DNA from: Nematostella vectensis
Lineage: Eukaryota > Cnidaria > Anthozoa > Actiniaria > Edwardsiidae
Assembly (NCBI RefSeq): GCF_932526225.1
Contig: NC_064034.1
Span: 11,668,887-11,732,886, forward strand
Direction: 5' to 3'
DNA length: 64,000 nucleotides
The notes under the pieces were generated by a model. The model had not been told where the DNA came from. It ran no database searches and worked only from the letters and a program-made list of their open reading frames with translations. Position numbers and translations under genes: made by a program. Of this stretch, positions 31,401 through 38,889 are shown in pieces; the stretch's first letter is position 1; the number at the start of each line of letters is the position of its first letter.

Positions 31401-34400
31401 TGCTGATCATGGTGTTTGCAGGTTCTGTAAAGCTGATCATGGTGTTTGCAGGTTCTGTAATGCTGATCATGGTGTTTGCAGGTTCTGTAAGGCAGATCAT
31501 GGTGTTTGTAGGTTCTGTAATGCTGATCATGGTGTTTGCAGGTTTTGTAAGGCTGATCGTGGTGTTTGCATGTTCTGTAATGCTGATCATGGTGTTTGCA
31601 GGTTCTGTAAGGCAGATCATGGTGTTTGTAGGTTCTGTAATGCTGATCATGGTGTTTGCAGGTTCTGTAATGCTGATCGTGGTGTTTGCAGGTTCTGTAA
31701 TGCTGATCATGGTGTTTGCAGGTTCTGTAATGCAGATCATGGTGTTTGCAGGTTCTGTAATGCAGATCATGGTGTTTGCAGGTTCTGTAATGCCGATCAT
31801 GGTGTTTGCAGGTTCTGTAATGCCGATCATGGTATTTGCAGGTTCTGTTATGATGATCATGGTGTTTGTAGGTTCTGTAATGCTGATCATGGTGTGTGTA
31901 GGTTCTGTTATGATGATCATGGTGTTTGTAGGTTCTGTAATGTTGATCATGGTGTTTGCAGGTTCTCTAATACTGATCATGGTGTTTGCAGGTTCTGTAA
32001 TGCAGATCATGGTGTTTGCAGGTTCTGTAATGCTGATCATAGTGTTTGCAGGTTCTGTAATGCTTATCGTGGTGTTTGCAGGTTTTGTAAGGCTGATCGT
32101 GGTGTTTGCATGTTCTGTAATGCTGATCATGGTGTTTGCAGGTTCTGTAAGGCAGATCATGGTGTTTGTAGGTTCTGTAAGGCAGATCATGGTGTTTGTA
32201 GGTTCTGTAATGCTGATCATGGTGTTTGCAGGTTTTGTAATGCTGATCGTGGTGTTTGCATGTTCTGTAATGCTGATCATGGTGTTTGCAGGTTCTGTAA
32301 GGCAGATCATGGTGTTTGTAGGTTCTGTAATGCTGATCATGGTGTTTGCAGGTTCTGTAATGCTGATCGTGGTGTTTGCAGGTTCTGTAATGCTGATCAT
32401 GGTGTTTGCAGGTTCTGTAATGCTGATCATGGTGTTAGCAGGTTCTGTTATGATGATCATGGTGTTTGCAGGTTCTGTAATGCTGATCATGGTGTTTGCA
32501 GGTTCTGTAATGCAGATCATGGTGTTTGCAGGTTCTGTAATGCTGATCATAGTGTTTGCAGGTTCTGTAATGCTTATCGTGGTGTTTGCAGATTTTGTAA
32601 GGCTGATCGTGGTGTTTGCATGTTCTGTAATGCTGATCATGGTGTTTGCAGGTTCTGTAAGGCAGATCATGGTGTTTGTAGGTTCTGTAATGCTGATCAT
32701 GGTGTTTGCAGGTTCTGTAATGCAGATCATGGTGTTTGCAGGTTCTGTAAGGCAGATCATGGTGTTTGCAGGTTCTGTAATGCTGATCATGGTGTTTGCA
32801 GGTTCTGTAATGCTGATCATGGTGTTTGCAGGTTCTGTAATGCTTATCGTGGTGTTTGCAGGTTCTGTAAGGCAGATCATGGTGTTTGCAGGTTCTGTAG
32901 TGCTGATCATGGTGTTTGCAGGTTCTGTAATACTGATCATAGTGTTTGTAGGTTCTGTAATGCTGATCATGGTGTTTGCAGGTTCTGTAATGCAGATCAT
33001 GGTGTTTGCAGGTTCTGTAATGCTGATCATGGTGTTTGCAGGTTCTGTAATGCTGATCATGGTGTGTGTAGGTTCTGTAATGCTGATCATGGTGTTTGCA
33101 GGTTCTGTAATGCTGAACGTGGTGTTTGTAGGTTCTGTAATGCTGATCATGGTGTTTGCAGGTTCTGTAATGCAGATCATGGTGTTTGCAGGTTCTGTAA
33201 TGCTGATCATGGTGTGTGTAGGTTCTGTAATGCTGATCATGGTGTTTGCAGGTTCTGTAATGCTGATCGTGGTGTTTGCAGGTTCTGTAATGCTGATCAT
33301 GGTGTTTGTAGGTTCTGTAATGCTGATCATGGTGTTTGCAGGTTCTGTAATGCTGATCATGGTGTTTGCAGGTTCTGTAATGCAGATCATGGTGTTTGCA
33401 GGTTCTGTAATGCTGATCATGGTGTGTGTAGGTTCTGTAATGCTGATCATGGTGTTTGCAGGTTCTGTAATGCTTATCGTGGTGTTTGCAGGTTCTGTAA
33501 TGCCGATCATGGTGTTTGCAGGTTCTGTAATGCTGATCATGGTGTTTGCAGGTTCTGTAATGCTGATCATGGTGTGTGTAGGTTCTGTAATGCTGATCAT
33601 GGTGTTTGCAGGTTCTGTAATGCTGATCATGGTGTTTGCAGGTTCTGTAATGCTGATCATGGTGTTTGTAGGTTCTGTAATGCTGATCATGGTGTTTGCA
33701 GGTTCTGTAATGCTGATCGTGGTGTTTGCAGGTTCTGTAATGCTGATCATGGTGTTTGTAGGTTCTGTAATGCTGATCATAGTGTTTGTAGGTTCTGTAA
33801 TGCTGATCATGGTGTTAGCAGGTTCTGTAATGCTGATCGTGGTGTTTGCAGGTTTTCTAATGCTGATCATGGTGTTAGCAGGTTCTGTAATGCTGATCAT
33901 GGTGTTAGCAGGTTCTGTTATGATGATCATGGTGTTTGTAGGTTCTGTAATGCTGATCGTGGTGTTTGTAGGTTCTGTAATGCTGATCATGGTGTTTGTA
34001 GGTTCTGTAATGCTGATCATAGTGTTTGTAGGTTCTGTAATGCTGATCATGGTGTTAGCAGGTTCTGTAATGCTGATCGTGGTGTTTGCAGGTTTTCTAA
34101 TGCTGATCATGGTGTTAGCAGGTTCTGTTATGATGATCATGGTGTTTGTAGGTTCTGTAATGCTGATCGTGGTGTTTGCAGGTTCTGTAATGCTGATCAT
34201 GGTGTTTGTAGGTTCTGTAATGCTGATCATGGTGTTTGCAGGTTATGTAATGATGATCATAGTGTTTGCAGGTTCTGTAATGATGATCATGGTGTTTGCA
34301 GGTTCTGTAATGCTGATCATGGTGTTTGCAGGTTCTGTAATGCTGATCGTGGTGTTTGCAGGTTCTGTAATGCTGATCATGGTGTTTGCAGGTTATGTAA

Positions 34401-37400
34401 TGATGATCATGGTGTTTGCAGGTTCTGTAATGATGATCATGGTGTTTGCAGGTTCTGTAATGCTGATCATGGTGTTTGCAAGTTCTGTAATGCTGATCAT
34501 GGTGTTTGTAGGTTCTGTAATGCTGATCATGGTGTTTGCAGGTTCTGTAATGCAGATCATGGTGTTTGCAGGTTCTGTAATGCTGATCATGGTGTTTGCA
34601 GGTTCTGTAATGCTGATCATAGTGTTTGCAGGTTCTGTAATGCTGATCATGGTGTTTGCAGGTTCTGTAATGCAGATCATGGTGTTTGCAGGTTCTGTAA
34701 TGCTGATCATGGTGTTTGTAGGTTCTGTAATGCAGATCATGGTGTTTGCAGGTTCTGTAATGCTGATCATGGTGTTTGCAGGTTATGTAATGATGATCAT
34801 GGTGTTTGCAGGTTCTGTAATGCTGATCATGGTGTTTGCAGGTTCTCTAATGCTGATCATGGAGTATGTTCCTTATGGGGATTTGTTGGGCTACCTGCGC
34901 CTCAGCCGAGGTCTTGAAGACAAGTACTACGCATGCGCGGAGAAACGCCGAGTCGAGATCACCAACTACGACATGATCTCCTTCGCCAGGCAAATTGCAG
35001 CGGGGATGTGTTTTCTCGCCTCAAGAAAGGTTCAGTGCTTCAAAAAGGCCCATTATCAGCCGCGTACCCAGGATTGGCTGAGCAGGGGGGAGGGGGCATA
35101 GGTATCTTATGGAAAAAGAATAGGACAGTAGAACCTCGATTTAGCGAAGTGCCAAGGAAATGGGAAAATCTTTTCGTCATATCGAAGGTTTGTTATATCG
35201 AGGGTTTTTTTCATACGTGTTACTGTAAATTTGGCCGGGCTGAAGGAAGGAAATTGTTTATTATACCCAGGATTCGTTATACAGAGGTTTGTTAAATCGA
35301 GGTTCCACTCTATTTGAAGGGCCTTCAATAACAAGGGACCCATGTTTTTTTAGGCCAAAGGGGGGCCCTGTGTACGAGACTGATTATCCAATGGAGAATG
35401 AAACTATGCTAAAGTTTTCCAAGCCTCCAATCGCTTGCTCCTAAGGACGACCATCGGTGTGTCTAAAGAAGGCTAATCACGCAGCCATTTTATGCTCTCG
35501 CTGTCGAGTCACACAAAGCATCTATTTCCATCGGCTAATTCAAGCGAGAAACCAATATTTTTTCAACCAAATATCGTCAATAACAGGAACTAACTGTCCT
35601 TTCGAATAAACCGCTGTATTTTTAATGATAAACAATAACAAGGGAGTGGTTGATCGACATTCATTAAAGAGGGTGGTTCTATTGATCCCACGGAACCACC
35701 CCTGGGTTCGACAACCATATCACCAGTTCTTCTACAAGGGTTTCACTTCTTATTTTGTAAAGTACCGACTAACACAATCTTAAGCAGCCGAGGGTGTCTG
35801 CTATAGAGATATTTCAATCTTTGCTGCTTGTCGGGATTGTCCCGCTCGCCTGTTTATATCATATTTTAATCGCGTGCAAACTTTAGCCTTTGTCTTTTTA
35901 ATTTATCATTTTAATTATTATTATTTTTAGATTCTTCATCGAGATCTGGCTGCCAGGAATGTGCTGGTGGGAACAAACAACACATGTAAAATCACCGACT
36001 TTGGCCTGGCGTTCACCAAGTCTATGTACAAATATGGAAATACTGCTAGGAAGGTTGGTATCTTATAACGGCGTGGCTGGGGGGATTGGGCTATTGACGT
36101 TCCTTATCTACAGGTCCGTTACCCAAGTCCATGTACAAATATGGGAATACTGCTAGGAAGTTTGGTATCTTATAACGGCGTGGCTGGGGGGGGGGGGGGG
36201 GGATTGGGCTTTTGACGTTCCTTATCTACAGGTCCGTTACCCAAGTCCATGTACAAATATGGGAATACTGCTAGGAAGTTTGGTATCTTATAACGGCGTG
36301 GCTGGGGGGGGGGGATTGGGCTTTTGACGTTTTCCTATCTACAGGTCGGTAAGCTCGACGATAACGCCATTAACGTACCCACGCCCTTGATGACATTATT
36401 TTCCAATAAAGATTTGTGTCGATTTTTTTTCTTTACCTAAATAAACAGTAAATAATATTCCAATAAATATATTCCAAGCTGACATGACCAAATCAATATG
36501 GCTTGAGAAGCGAAGCTTGAACCTCTGAGCTATCGCGCGGCTCAAATCGAGAACGTTACCCATGCCAGCGCTGACTTCTATTGTGTGGAATGCAGGACTG
36601 AAACGAGGAGTGGTGGGGGTAGGGGGGAAGTTACGCGCCTGGTTTACTTTATTGACTGCTTATCGTCTGCTTACACCCAATTGTTCGTATATCTCTGCAG
36701 GGTCGATTACCCATCAAGTGGAGCGCCCCTGAGCTTCTGTTCTCAGATAGCAAGTATTCGGTGTCATATAAATGCGATGTGTAAGTAAGAGTAATTTTTA
36801 CCCTGTGTAGGCATACTTCACCGGGGAGCTTCTATTCTCACTTAGCATGTATTCAGTGTCCTCTAAATGCGATGTGTAAGTAAGAGTAATTTTTACCCTG
36901 TGTAGGCATACTTCACCGGGGAGCTTCTATTCTCACTTAGCATGTATTCAGTGTCCTCTAAATGCGATGTGTGGTAAGATAATTTTTTCCCCTCGTAATT
37001 CTGACCTGTTTTACAACCTTGGCGTATAAATTCTCGCTTGGATCGCCTTAGCGGTATAACCTTTACGTTATTCGCCCTATGACATCGCTTCGGTTGGACA
37101 ATGTTCAGTGTGACTCAGAGAATGTCCAGCTAAGCGAAGTGCGTTAAGGCCAAGCAGACTTTTATCTGTATCTCATTCAATACGCACAATTCAGATATCG
37201 TACTTGGACAGGGGCGGGTACAGGGGGGTGGGGTGGGGTGGATACCCAACCCCCTTTTTGAGTAAAAAAAAATTCTCTTTGTTTGAAGAAAATAAATGTC
37301 TGAGGGACGGAAGGTACTGTCCATTATCCTTCGCCTGCTTGACTTTGCCGCCACAAACCAATTCAGCGTAAGATCTATGTAGTGACCTACCAAGAACCAC

Positions 37401-38889
37401 TTGATCAGTTGTAAGCCGTCTATCCGGCGATCATCCACCCCCCATTTAGAAATCCTGGATCCGCCCCTGTTGAAGTACATAACAACCTTAAATTTCTAAA
37501 AACTTTTGTCAGTAGCGTGCATCGAAGTATAATACATTCTTTCTTCATTTCCCATAGGTGGTCGTATGGCATCGTTTTGTACGAGATTTTCACCCTTGGT
37601 AAGACTGGCTTGATCATTTCTCGGCAATAGATTAATGTGTGATGGTTAAGATTATTATTCTTGGATGCCACAGGCGGCGTACCCTACCCCTCTTGGGGAG
37701 AGTATAAAGTAATCTACGAGCTTCAAGCGAACAGATATCGCATACCTAGACCAGAACATGTCAGCCATGACCTGTAAGTACGCCCCACCTGTTAAAACAG
37801 TCATACATCTATTTCAAATACGTTTGCACTCGGAGAATGATTGAGTCATAATCCGCATTGCCCCATGGGTATCAAATACATGAGGATATAACTGTATAAG
37901 TGTAAATTCAAACAAATTCAGGTTATGAAAAGTGAAGCATTCTTTTGTCCGTAAACACTCGCATGGTTTTCGAAGACTAGGATTCAGCCATTTATTATAC
38001 GTTACCCATGAACCGATTGTGTCGAAGTCACGCAACGCTCCCGGGGAGGGGGGGGATGGAGTGGGTGGGGTTATCAGTCCATGGCTGGTTTACATATTTC
38101 CTCTTATTCTTGTTCTGTATTGTGACAGTTATCAGATCATGACAGAGTGCTGGAGAGAAGACCCTGAAGATCGCCCGACATTTGACCAGCTTCATGACAC
38201 CATGCTAAAGATCCTTGAAGAGCAGGTATGAAGTACTTAAGGGACATAAACATAATTGTTACGGCGACTGCTAGGACTTTGCAGGTCATGTAAGATTGGG
38301 GGGGCACAATATAGACCCATTAAGATATTATTGGGGGTGGGGGCACATAAACTTCCCTACTGGTCATTCCCTTATAATTTCTGGAAATATTGGGGGTTCA
38401 TATGCCCCCGTTGCCCTACCCCCTGCAACGCCCCTTTTCAGATTCCGTTTAACACATTTCATTTTTATTCAGTTGTCATTACGCAGTTGCTAATATCTGG
38501 AAAAACCTTAGTTGCTAATATCGCAAATATATGTGTGATCTTTGACTAAAAATACTTCAGTTGCTAAAATATCTGTATGATATTTGCAGCATTATCTTGA
38601 TCTTGACATGACCAAGTACATAAGTGATATGTACACACACGTGGATAGCAATGCCGAGTCAGAGGAGGACTGGGACGAGACACCAGCTTTCCAACCAGCC
38701 ATCTCTACCACAGAAGGCCCAAGAAAGGAGGGAAAACACAAAGACAATTCGGGGAAAACGGTATCGGACATTAACAAGAAGAGTGTCACATTTAAAATTT
38801 TTGACAGCCCAAAGCGATTAAGCAAGCAAAGGCTGTTGCCCGATAAACCGCATAGAAACGGCAGCACATTCTGCGAGACAATTTGCTAA
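13374..38889 (+). CDS. Receptor tyrosine kinase with vWA-like, SRCR and Ig ectodomain
   Basis: Nineteen exons: 13374-13446, 14315-14920, 17781-18095, 21133-21435, 21829-21930, 22483-22644, 22828-23124, 23661-23945, 24337-24738, 25212-25227, 28897-29081, 29721-29837, 34842-35029, 35931-36053, 36701-36780, 37558-37598, 37674-37773, 38129-38225, 38590-38889. All phases join, totalling 3,792 nt and 1,263 aa. Domains: signal peptide 1-24, vWA-like 25-226, SRCR 227-331 and 332-432, four Ig about 433-805, TM about 819-841 ([20 protein letters not shown]), kinase about 860-1164, C-tail 99 aa. Kinase landmarks are [28 protein letters not shown] and SAPE, so it should be active. An in-frame TGA lies 30 nt before the ATG. 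Ectodomain exons 2-9 are all phase 1-1, as in exon-shuffled proteins. The kinase resembles the FGFR/RET/VEGFR group. I know no vertebrate receptor with this ectodomain, so no symbol is given. Confidence 0.88.
13497..13879 (+). mobile_element. Mutator-like MITE, copy 1 (kinase intron 1)
   Basis: 383 bp, starting GACAGAGTAAAAAT and ending ATTTTTGCTCTGTC (imperfect TIRs). It is flanked by a perfect 9-bp target duplication GCATAAGCT (13488-13496 and 13880-13888). A reverse-complement copy lies at 29094-29471 in intron 11 of the same gene. Nine-bp duplications are typical of MuDR/Mutator elements. No coding capacity. Confidence 0.88.
14315..14920 (+). CDS. Kinase receptor exon 2: vWA-like domain
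   Basis: A single 606-nt exon encodes the whole domain. It begins [16 protein letters not shown], matching the first vWA strand, and continues with [20 protein letters not shown] and [10 protein letters not shown], which look like successive Rossmann strands. The MIDAS motif (DxSxS) is degenerate (DDPSL), so metal-dependent binding may be lost. vWA domains usually mediate extracellular protein binding. Confidence 0.75.
15640..15960 (+). repeat. Possible tRNA-derived SINE (kinase intron 2)
   Basis: GGGTTCGATTCCTGG at about 15730-15744 fits a pol III B box, with a loose A-box-like stretch before it. A related sequence with AGTTCAATTCC lies near 41010. No target duplication or tail was established. 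Confidence 0.3.
16955..17165 (+). repeat. Dispersed repeat, copy A (kinase intron 2)
   Basis: Shares GAATGTCGATCAACCACTCC and CTCGCTTGAATTAGCCGATGG with the reverse complement of about 35480-35670 in intron 13 of the same gene. The copies are clearly diverged. Family unknown. Confidence 0.7.
17335..17510 (+). repeat. Dispersed repeat, second family, copy A (kinase intron 2)
   Basis: Similar over about 170 bp, same orientation, to about 37815-37995 in intron 17 (shared ATTTCAAATA, GTTGCACTC/GAGAAT, CATGGGTATCAAATA, AGGATTCAGCCAT). Diverged. Family unknown. Confidence 0.65.
17781..18095 (+). CDS. Kinase receptor exon 3: divergent SRCR domain
   Basis: 105 codons containing [11 protein letters not shown] (SRCR VxCrqLGf box) and [20 protein letters not shown], matching the cysteine-rich C-terminal half of SRCR domains. 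The acceptor TTCGCTTGTAG at 17770-17780 was chosen because it keeps phase 1 from exon 2. The alternative AG at 17794 breaks the frame. The final 35 nt and the donor are the seed of the array that follows. Confidence 0.75.
18061..20800. repeat. 90-bp minisatellite starting at the kinase exon 3 donor
   Basis: About 30 copies of a 90-bp unit (GGTATTCTGGACAATGCTGG, GGTATAGAGACTTAAG and GAACACATTACTTGCCAAG are recognisable parts). The first unit is the exon 3 end plus its donor CCAAG|GTATTC. Most later units keep this AG|GT junction. Variants with CTTTAG before GGACTG add acceptor-like sites. Confidence 0.93.
21133..21435 (+). CDS. Kinase receptor exon 4: SRCR domain
   Basis: 101 codons with [32 protein letters not shown], a cysteine-bearing [11 protein letters not shown] segment and GVVCLPG at the end. 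This is a near-canonical scavenger receptor cysteine-rich domain, usually a ligand- or glycan-binding module. The acceptor at 21131-21132 and donor at 21436 keep phase 1-1. The WG.VCD.GW core has lost its first cysteine (GHIDQNGW). Confidence 0.9.
21829..24738 (+). CDS. Kinase receptor exons 5-9: four Ig domains and TM
   Basis: Exons 21829-21930 plus 22483-22644 (Ig1, split by an intron, ending [10 protein letters not shown]), 22828-23124 (Ig2, [29 protein letters not shown]), 23661-23945 (Ig3, [24 protein letters not shown]) and 24337-24738 (Ig4, [28 protein letters not shown], then the TM helix and the stop-transfer RSRRNQR). Ig2-Ig4 are I-set-like with the C..W..YxC pattern. Ig1 lacks the canonical cysteines (YMF for YxC). 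All are phase 1-1. Confidence 0.9.
24205..24290. repeat. Trinucleotide microsatellite (ATC/GTC)n
   Basis: CATCATCAT and GTCGTCGTC runs in kinase intron 8, just upstream of the exon 9 acceptor. Low-complexity, no further signal. Confidence 0.9.
25212..25227 (+). CDS. Kinase receptor exon 10: 16-nt microexon
   Basis: AGCTTGAGGAAGTTAG flanked by ATTTCAG and GTATGT. It shifts the phase from 1 to 2, which is exactly what exon 11 needs (AG|A, Arg). It encodes the juxtamembrane KLEEVR. Without it the kinase frame is lost. Confidence 0.75.
25360..28377. mobile_element. Non-autonomous fold-back-like DNA element (kinase intron 10)
   Basis: About 3.0 kb. Its ends are inverted arrays of CGCTTAATGTAA-type subrepeats: about 150 bp on the left (25360-25507) and 250 bp on the right as TTACATTAAGCG (28128-28377). 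The arms pair down to the inner AATAACCATGAAT / ATTTATGGTTATT. The interior has two direct copies of a GACATGACGTCATCAATTACG block, a 35-bp satellite and a repeated CTACATGA.ATTCTC block. No transposase ORF. The target duplication is unclear. Confidence 0.8.
26584..27743. repeat. 35-bp satellite inside the fold-back element
   Basis: About 33 near-identical copies of a unit with TTATTAGCTGTCTTCTCGCA plus CTAGAATCACGCCAT. The only common variant is GCCAT versus GCTAT. The GCTAT form makes a continuous central block (about 27230-27670), suggesting recent local amplification. The repeats adjoin without spacers. Confidence 0.95.
28897..29837 (+). CDS. Kinase receptor exons 11-12: juxtamembrane and kinase N-lobe
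   Basis: Exon 11 (28897-29081) encodes [20 protein letters not shown], then FGEVWAA and VAVKRLK: the glycine loop and the ATP-binding lysine. Exon 12 (29721-29837) encodes [13 protein letters not shown] (alpha-C helix with its glutamate) and [15 protein letters not shown] (beta-4). Exon 11 ends phase 1 as T|GC (Cys) and exon 12 as G|GT (Gly). The intron between them begins GTA and is at once interrupted by a MITE. Confidence 0.93.
29094..29471 (-). mobile_element. Mutator-like MITE, copy 2 (kinase intron 11)
   Basis: 378 bp, reverse-complement relative of 13497-13879, starting GACAGAGCCAAAA and ending TTTTTTTGCTCTATC. Perfect 9-bp target duplication AGCAGAAAC at 29085-29093 and 29472-29480. 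The insertion point is at intron position +4 of the exon 11 donor (GTA|AGCAGAAAC), so the duplication recreates the donor's 3' bases. Confidence 0.9.
30084..34860. repeat. 30-bp minisatellite ending at the kinase exon 13 acceptor
   Basis: About 159 tandem copies of a 30-bp unit, consensus GTGTTTGCAG|GTTCTGTAAT followed by GCTGATCATG. Every unit is in phase with the next. Blocks are repeated at higher order: the stretch from about 30571 to 31130 recurs 1,350 bp (45 units) later. The final unit is exon 13 itself (GCAG|GTTCTCTAATGCTG at 34838-34855). The array has no stop in three frames, so long spurious ORFs run across it on both strands. Confidence 0.97.
34842..36780 (+). CDS. Kinase receptor exons 13-15: hinge, catalytic and activation loops
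   Basis: Exon 13 (34842-35029): [20 protein letters not shown], short kinase insert, alpha-E segment [16 protein letters not shown]. Exon 14 (35931-36053): [21 protein letters not shown] and the activation loop with YKYGN. Exon 15 (36701-36780): [20 protein letters not shown] and APE are all intact. The activation loop has the Y-x-Y spacing of autophosphorylated receptors. The donors of exons 14 and 15 are followed by duplicated copies of the exon ends. Confidence 0.93.
35126..35311. mobile_element. Short MITE, pogo/Tigger-like
   Basis: Terminal CAGTAGAACCTCGATTTA and TAAATCGAGGTTCCACTC form an imperfect inverted repeat around about 150 bp with internal ATATCGA/GGTTTGTTA repeats. This 'GAACCTCG' end is common among Tc1/pogo-derived MITEs of marine invertebrates (recalled). 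The flanking TA is not certain. It lies in kinase intron 13. Confidence 0.6.
35480..35670 (-). repeat. Dispersed repeat, copy B (kinase intron 13)
   Basis: Inverted relative of 16955-17165 (contains CCATCGGCTAATTCAAGCGAG and GGAGTGGTTGATCGACATTC). Confidence 0.7.
36012..36360. repeat. Threefold repeat of the kinase exon 14 end
   Basis: The exon 14 end (ATGTACAAATATGG, AATACTGCTAGGAAG) plus about 65 bp of intron is repeated twice downstream with offsets of 107 and 118 bp. The offsets differ because of a variable G-run. In both intronic copies the donor GT has become TT (AGGAAG|TTTGGT). Confidence 0.9.
36730..36985. repeat. Threefold repeat of the kinase exon 15 end
   Basis: A 95-bp unit holding the last ~50 nt of exon 15 (GAGCTTCT.TTCTCA, AAATGCGATGT) and its donor GTAAGTAAGAGTAATTTTTA, present three times. 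Copy 2 keeps the full GT|GTAAGT donor. Copy 3 has GTGTG|GTAAGA. Confidence 0.9.
37209..37469 (-). mobile_element. 261-bp MITE, copy A (kinase intron 15)
   Basis: Ends CAGGGGCGGGTACAGG and CCTGGATCCGCCCCTG. Inverted relative, same length, at 41094-41354. The AGGGGCGGATCCAGG terminus is widespread among hAT-like MITEs of marine animals (recalled). No clean 8-bp duplication was found. Confidence 0.75.
37558..38889 (+). CDS. Kinase receptor exons 16-19: C-lobe and cytoplasmic tail
   Basis: Exon 16 (37558-37598, 41 nt) [16 protein letters not shown]; exon 17 (37674-37773) GGVPYPSW...; exon 18 (38129-38225) [18 protein letters not shown], the conserved C-lobe arginine box; exon 19 (38590-38889) a 99-residue tail rich in K, S, D and E with [10 protein letters not shown] near its start, ending at TAA 38887-38889. 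Tail tyrosines are possible docking sites. Intron 16 (37599-37673) is only 75 nt. Confidence 0.92.

Noticed and set aside
30002-35101. Giant open frames across the 30-bp array (1,699 and 1,547 codons plus, 1,406 codons minus)
   Set aside because: They arise because a 30-bp unit without stops stays open in several frames. Composition is a pure decamer repeat with no start context. Only the last part of the first frame (exon 13) is real coding sequence.
36495-36550. tRNA gene on the minus strand
   Set aside because: GATAGCTCAGAGG resembles an A box, but no B box or closed stem follows. At most an old SINE fragment.
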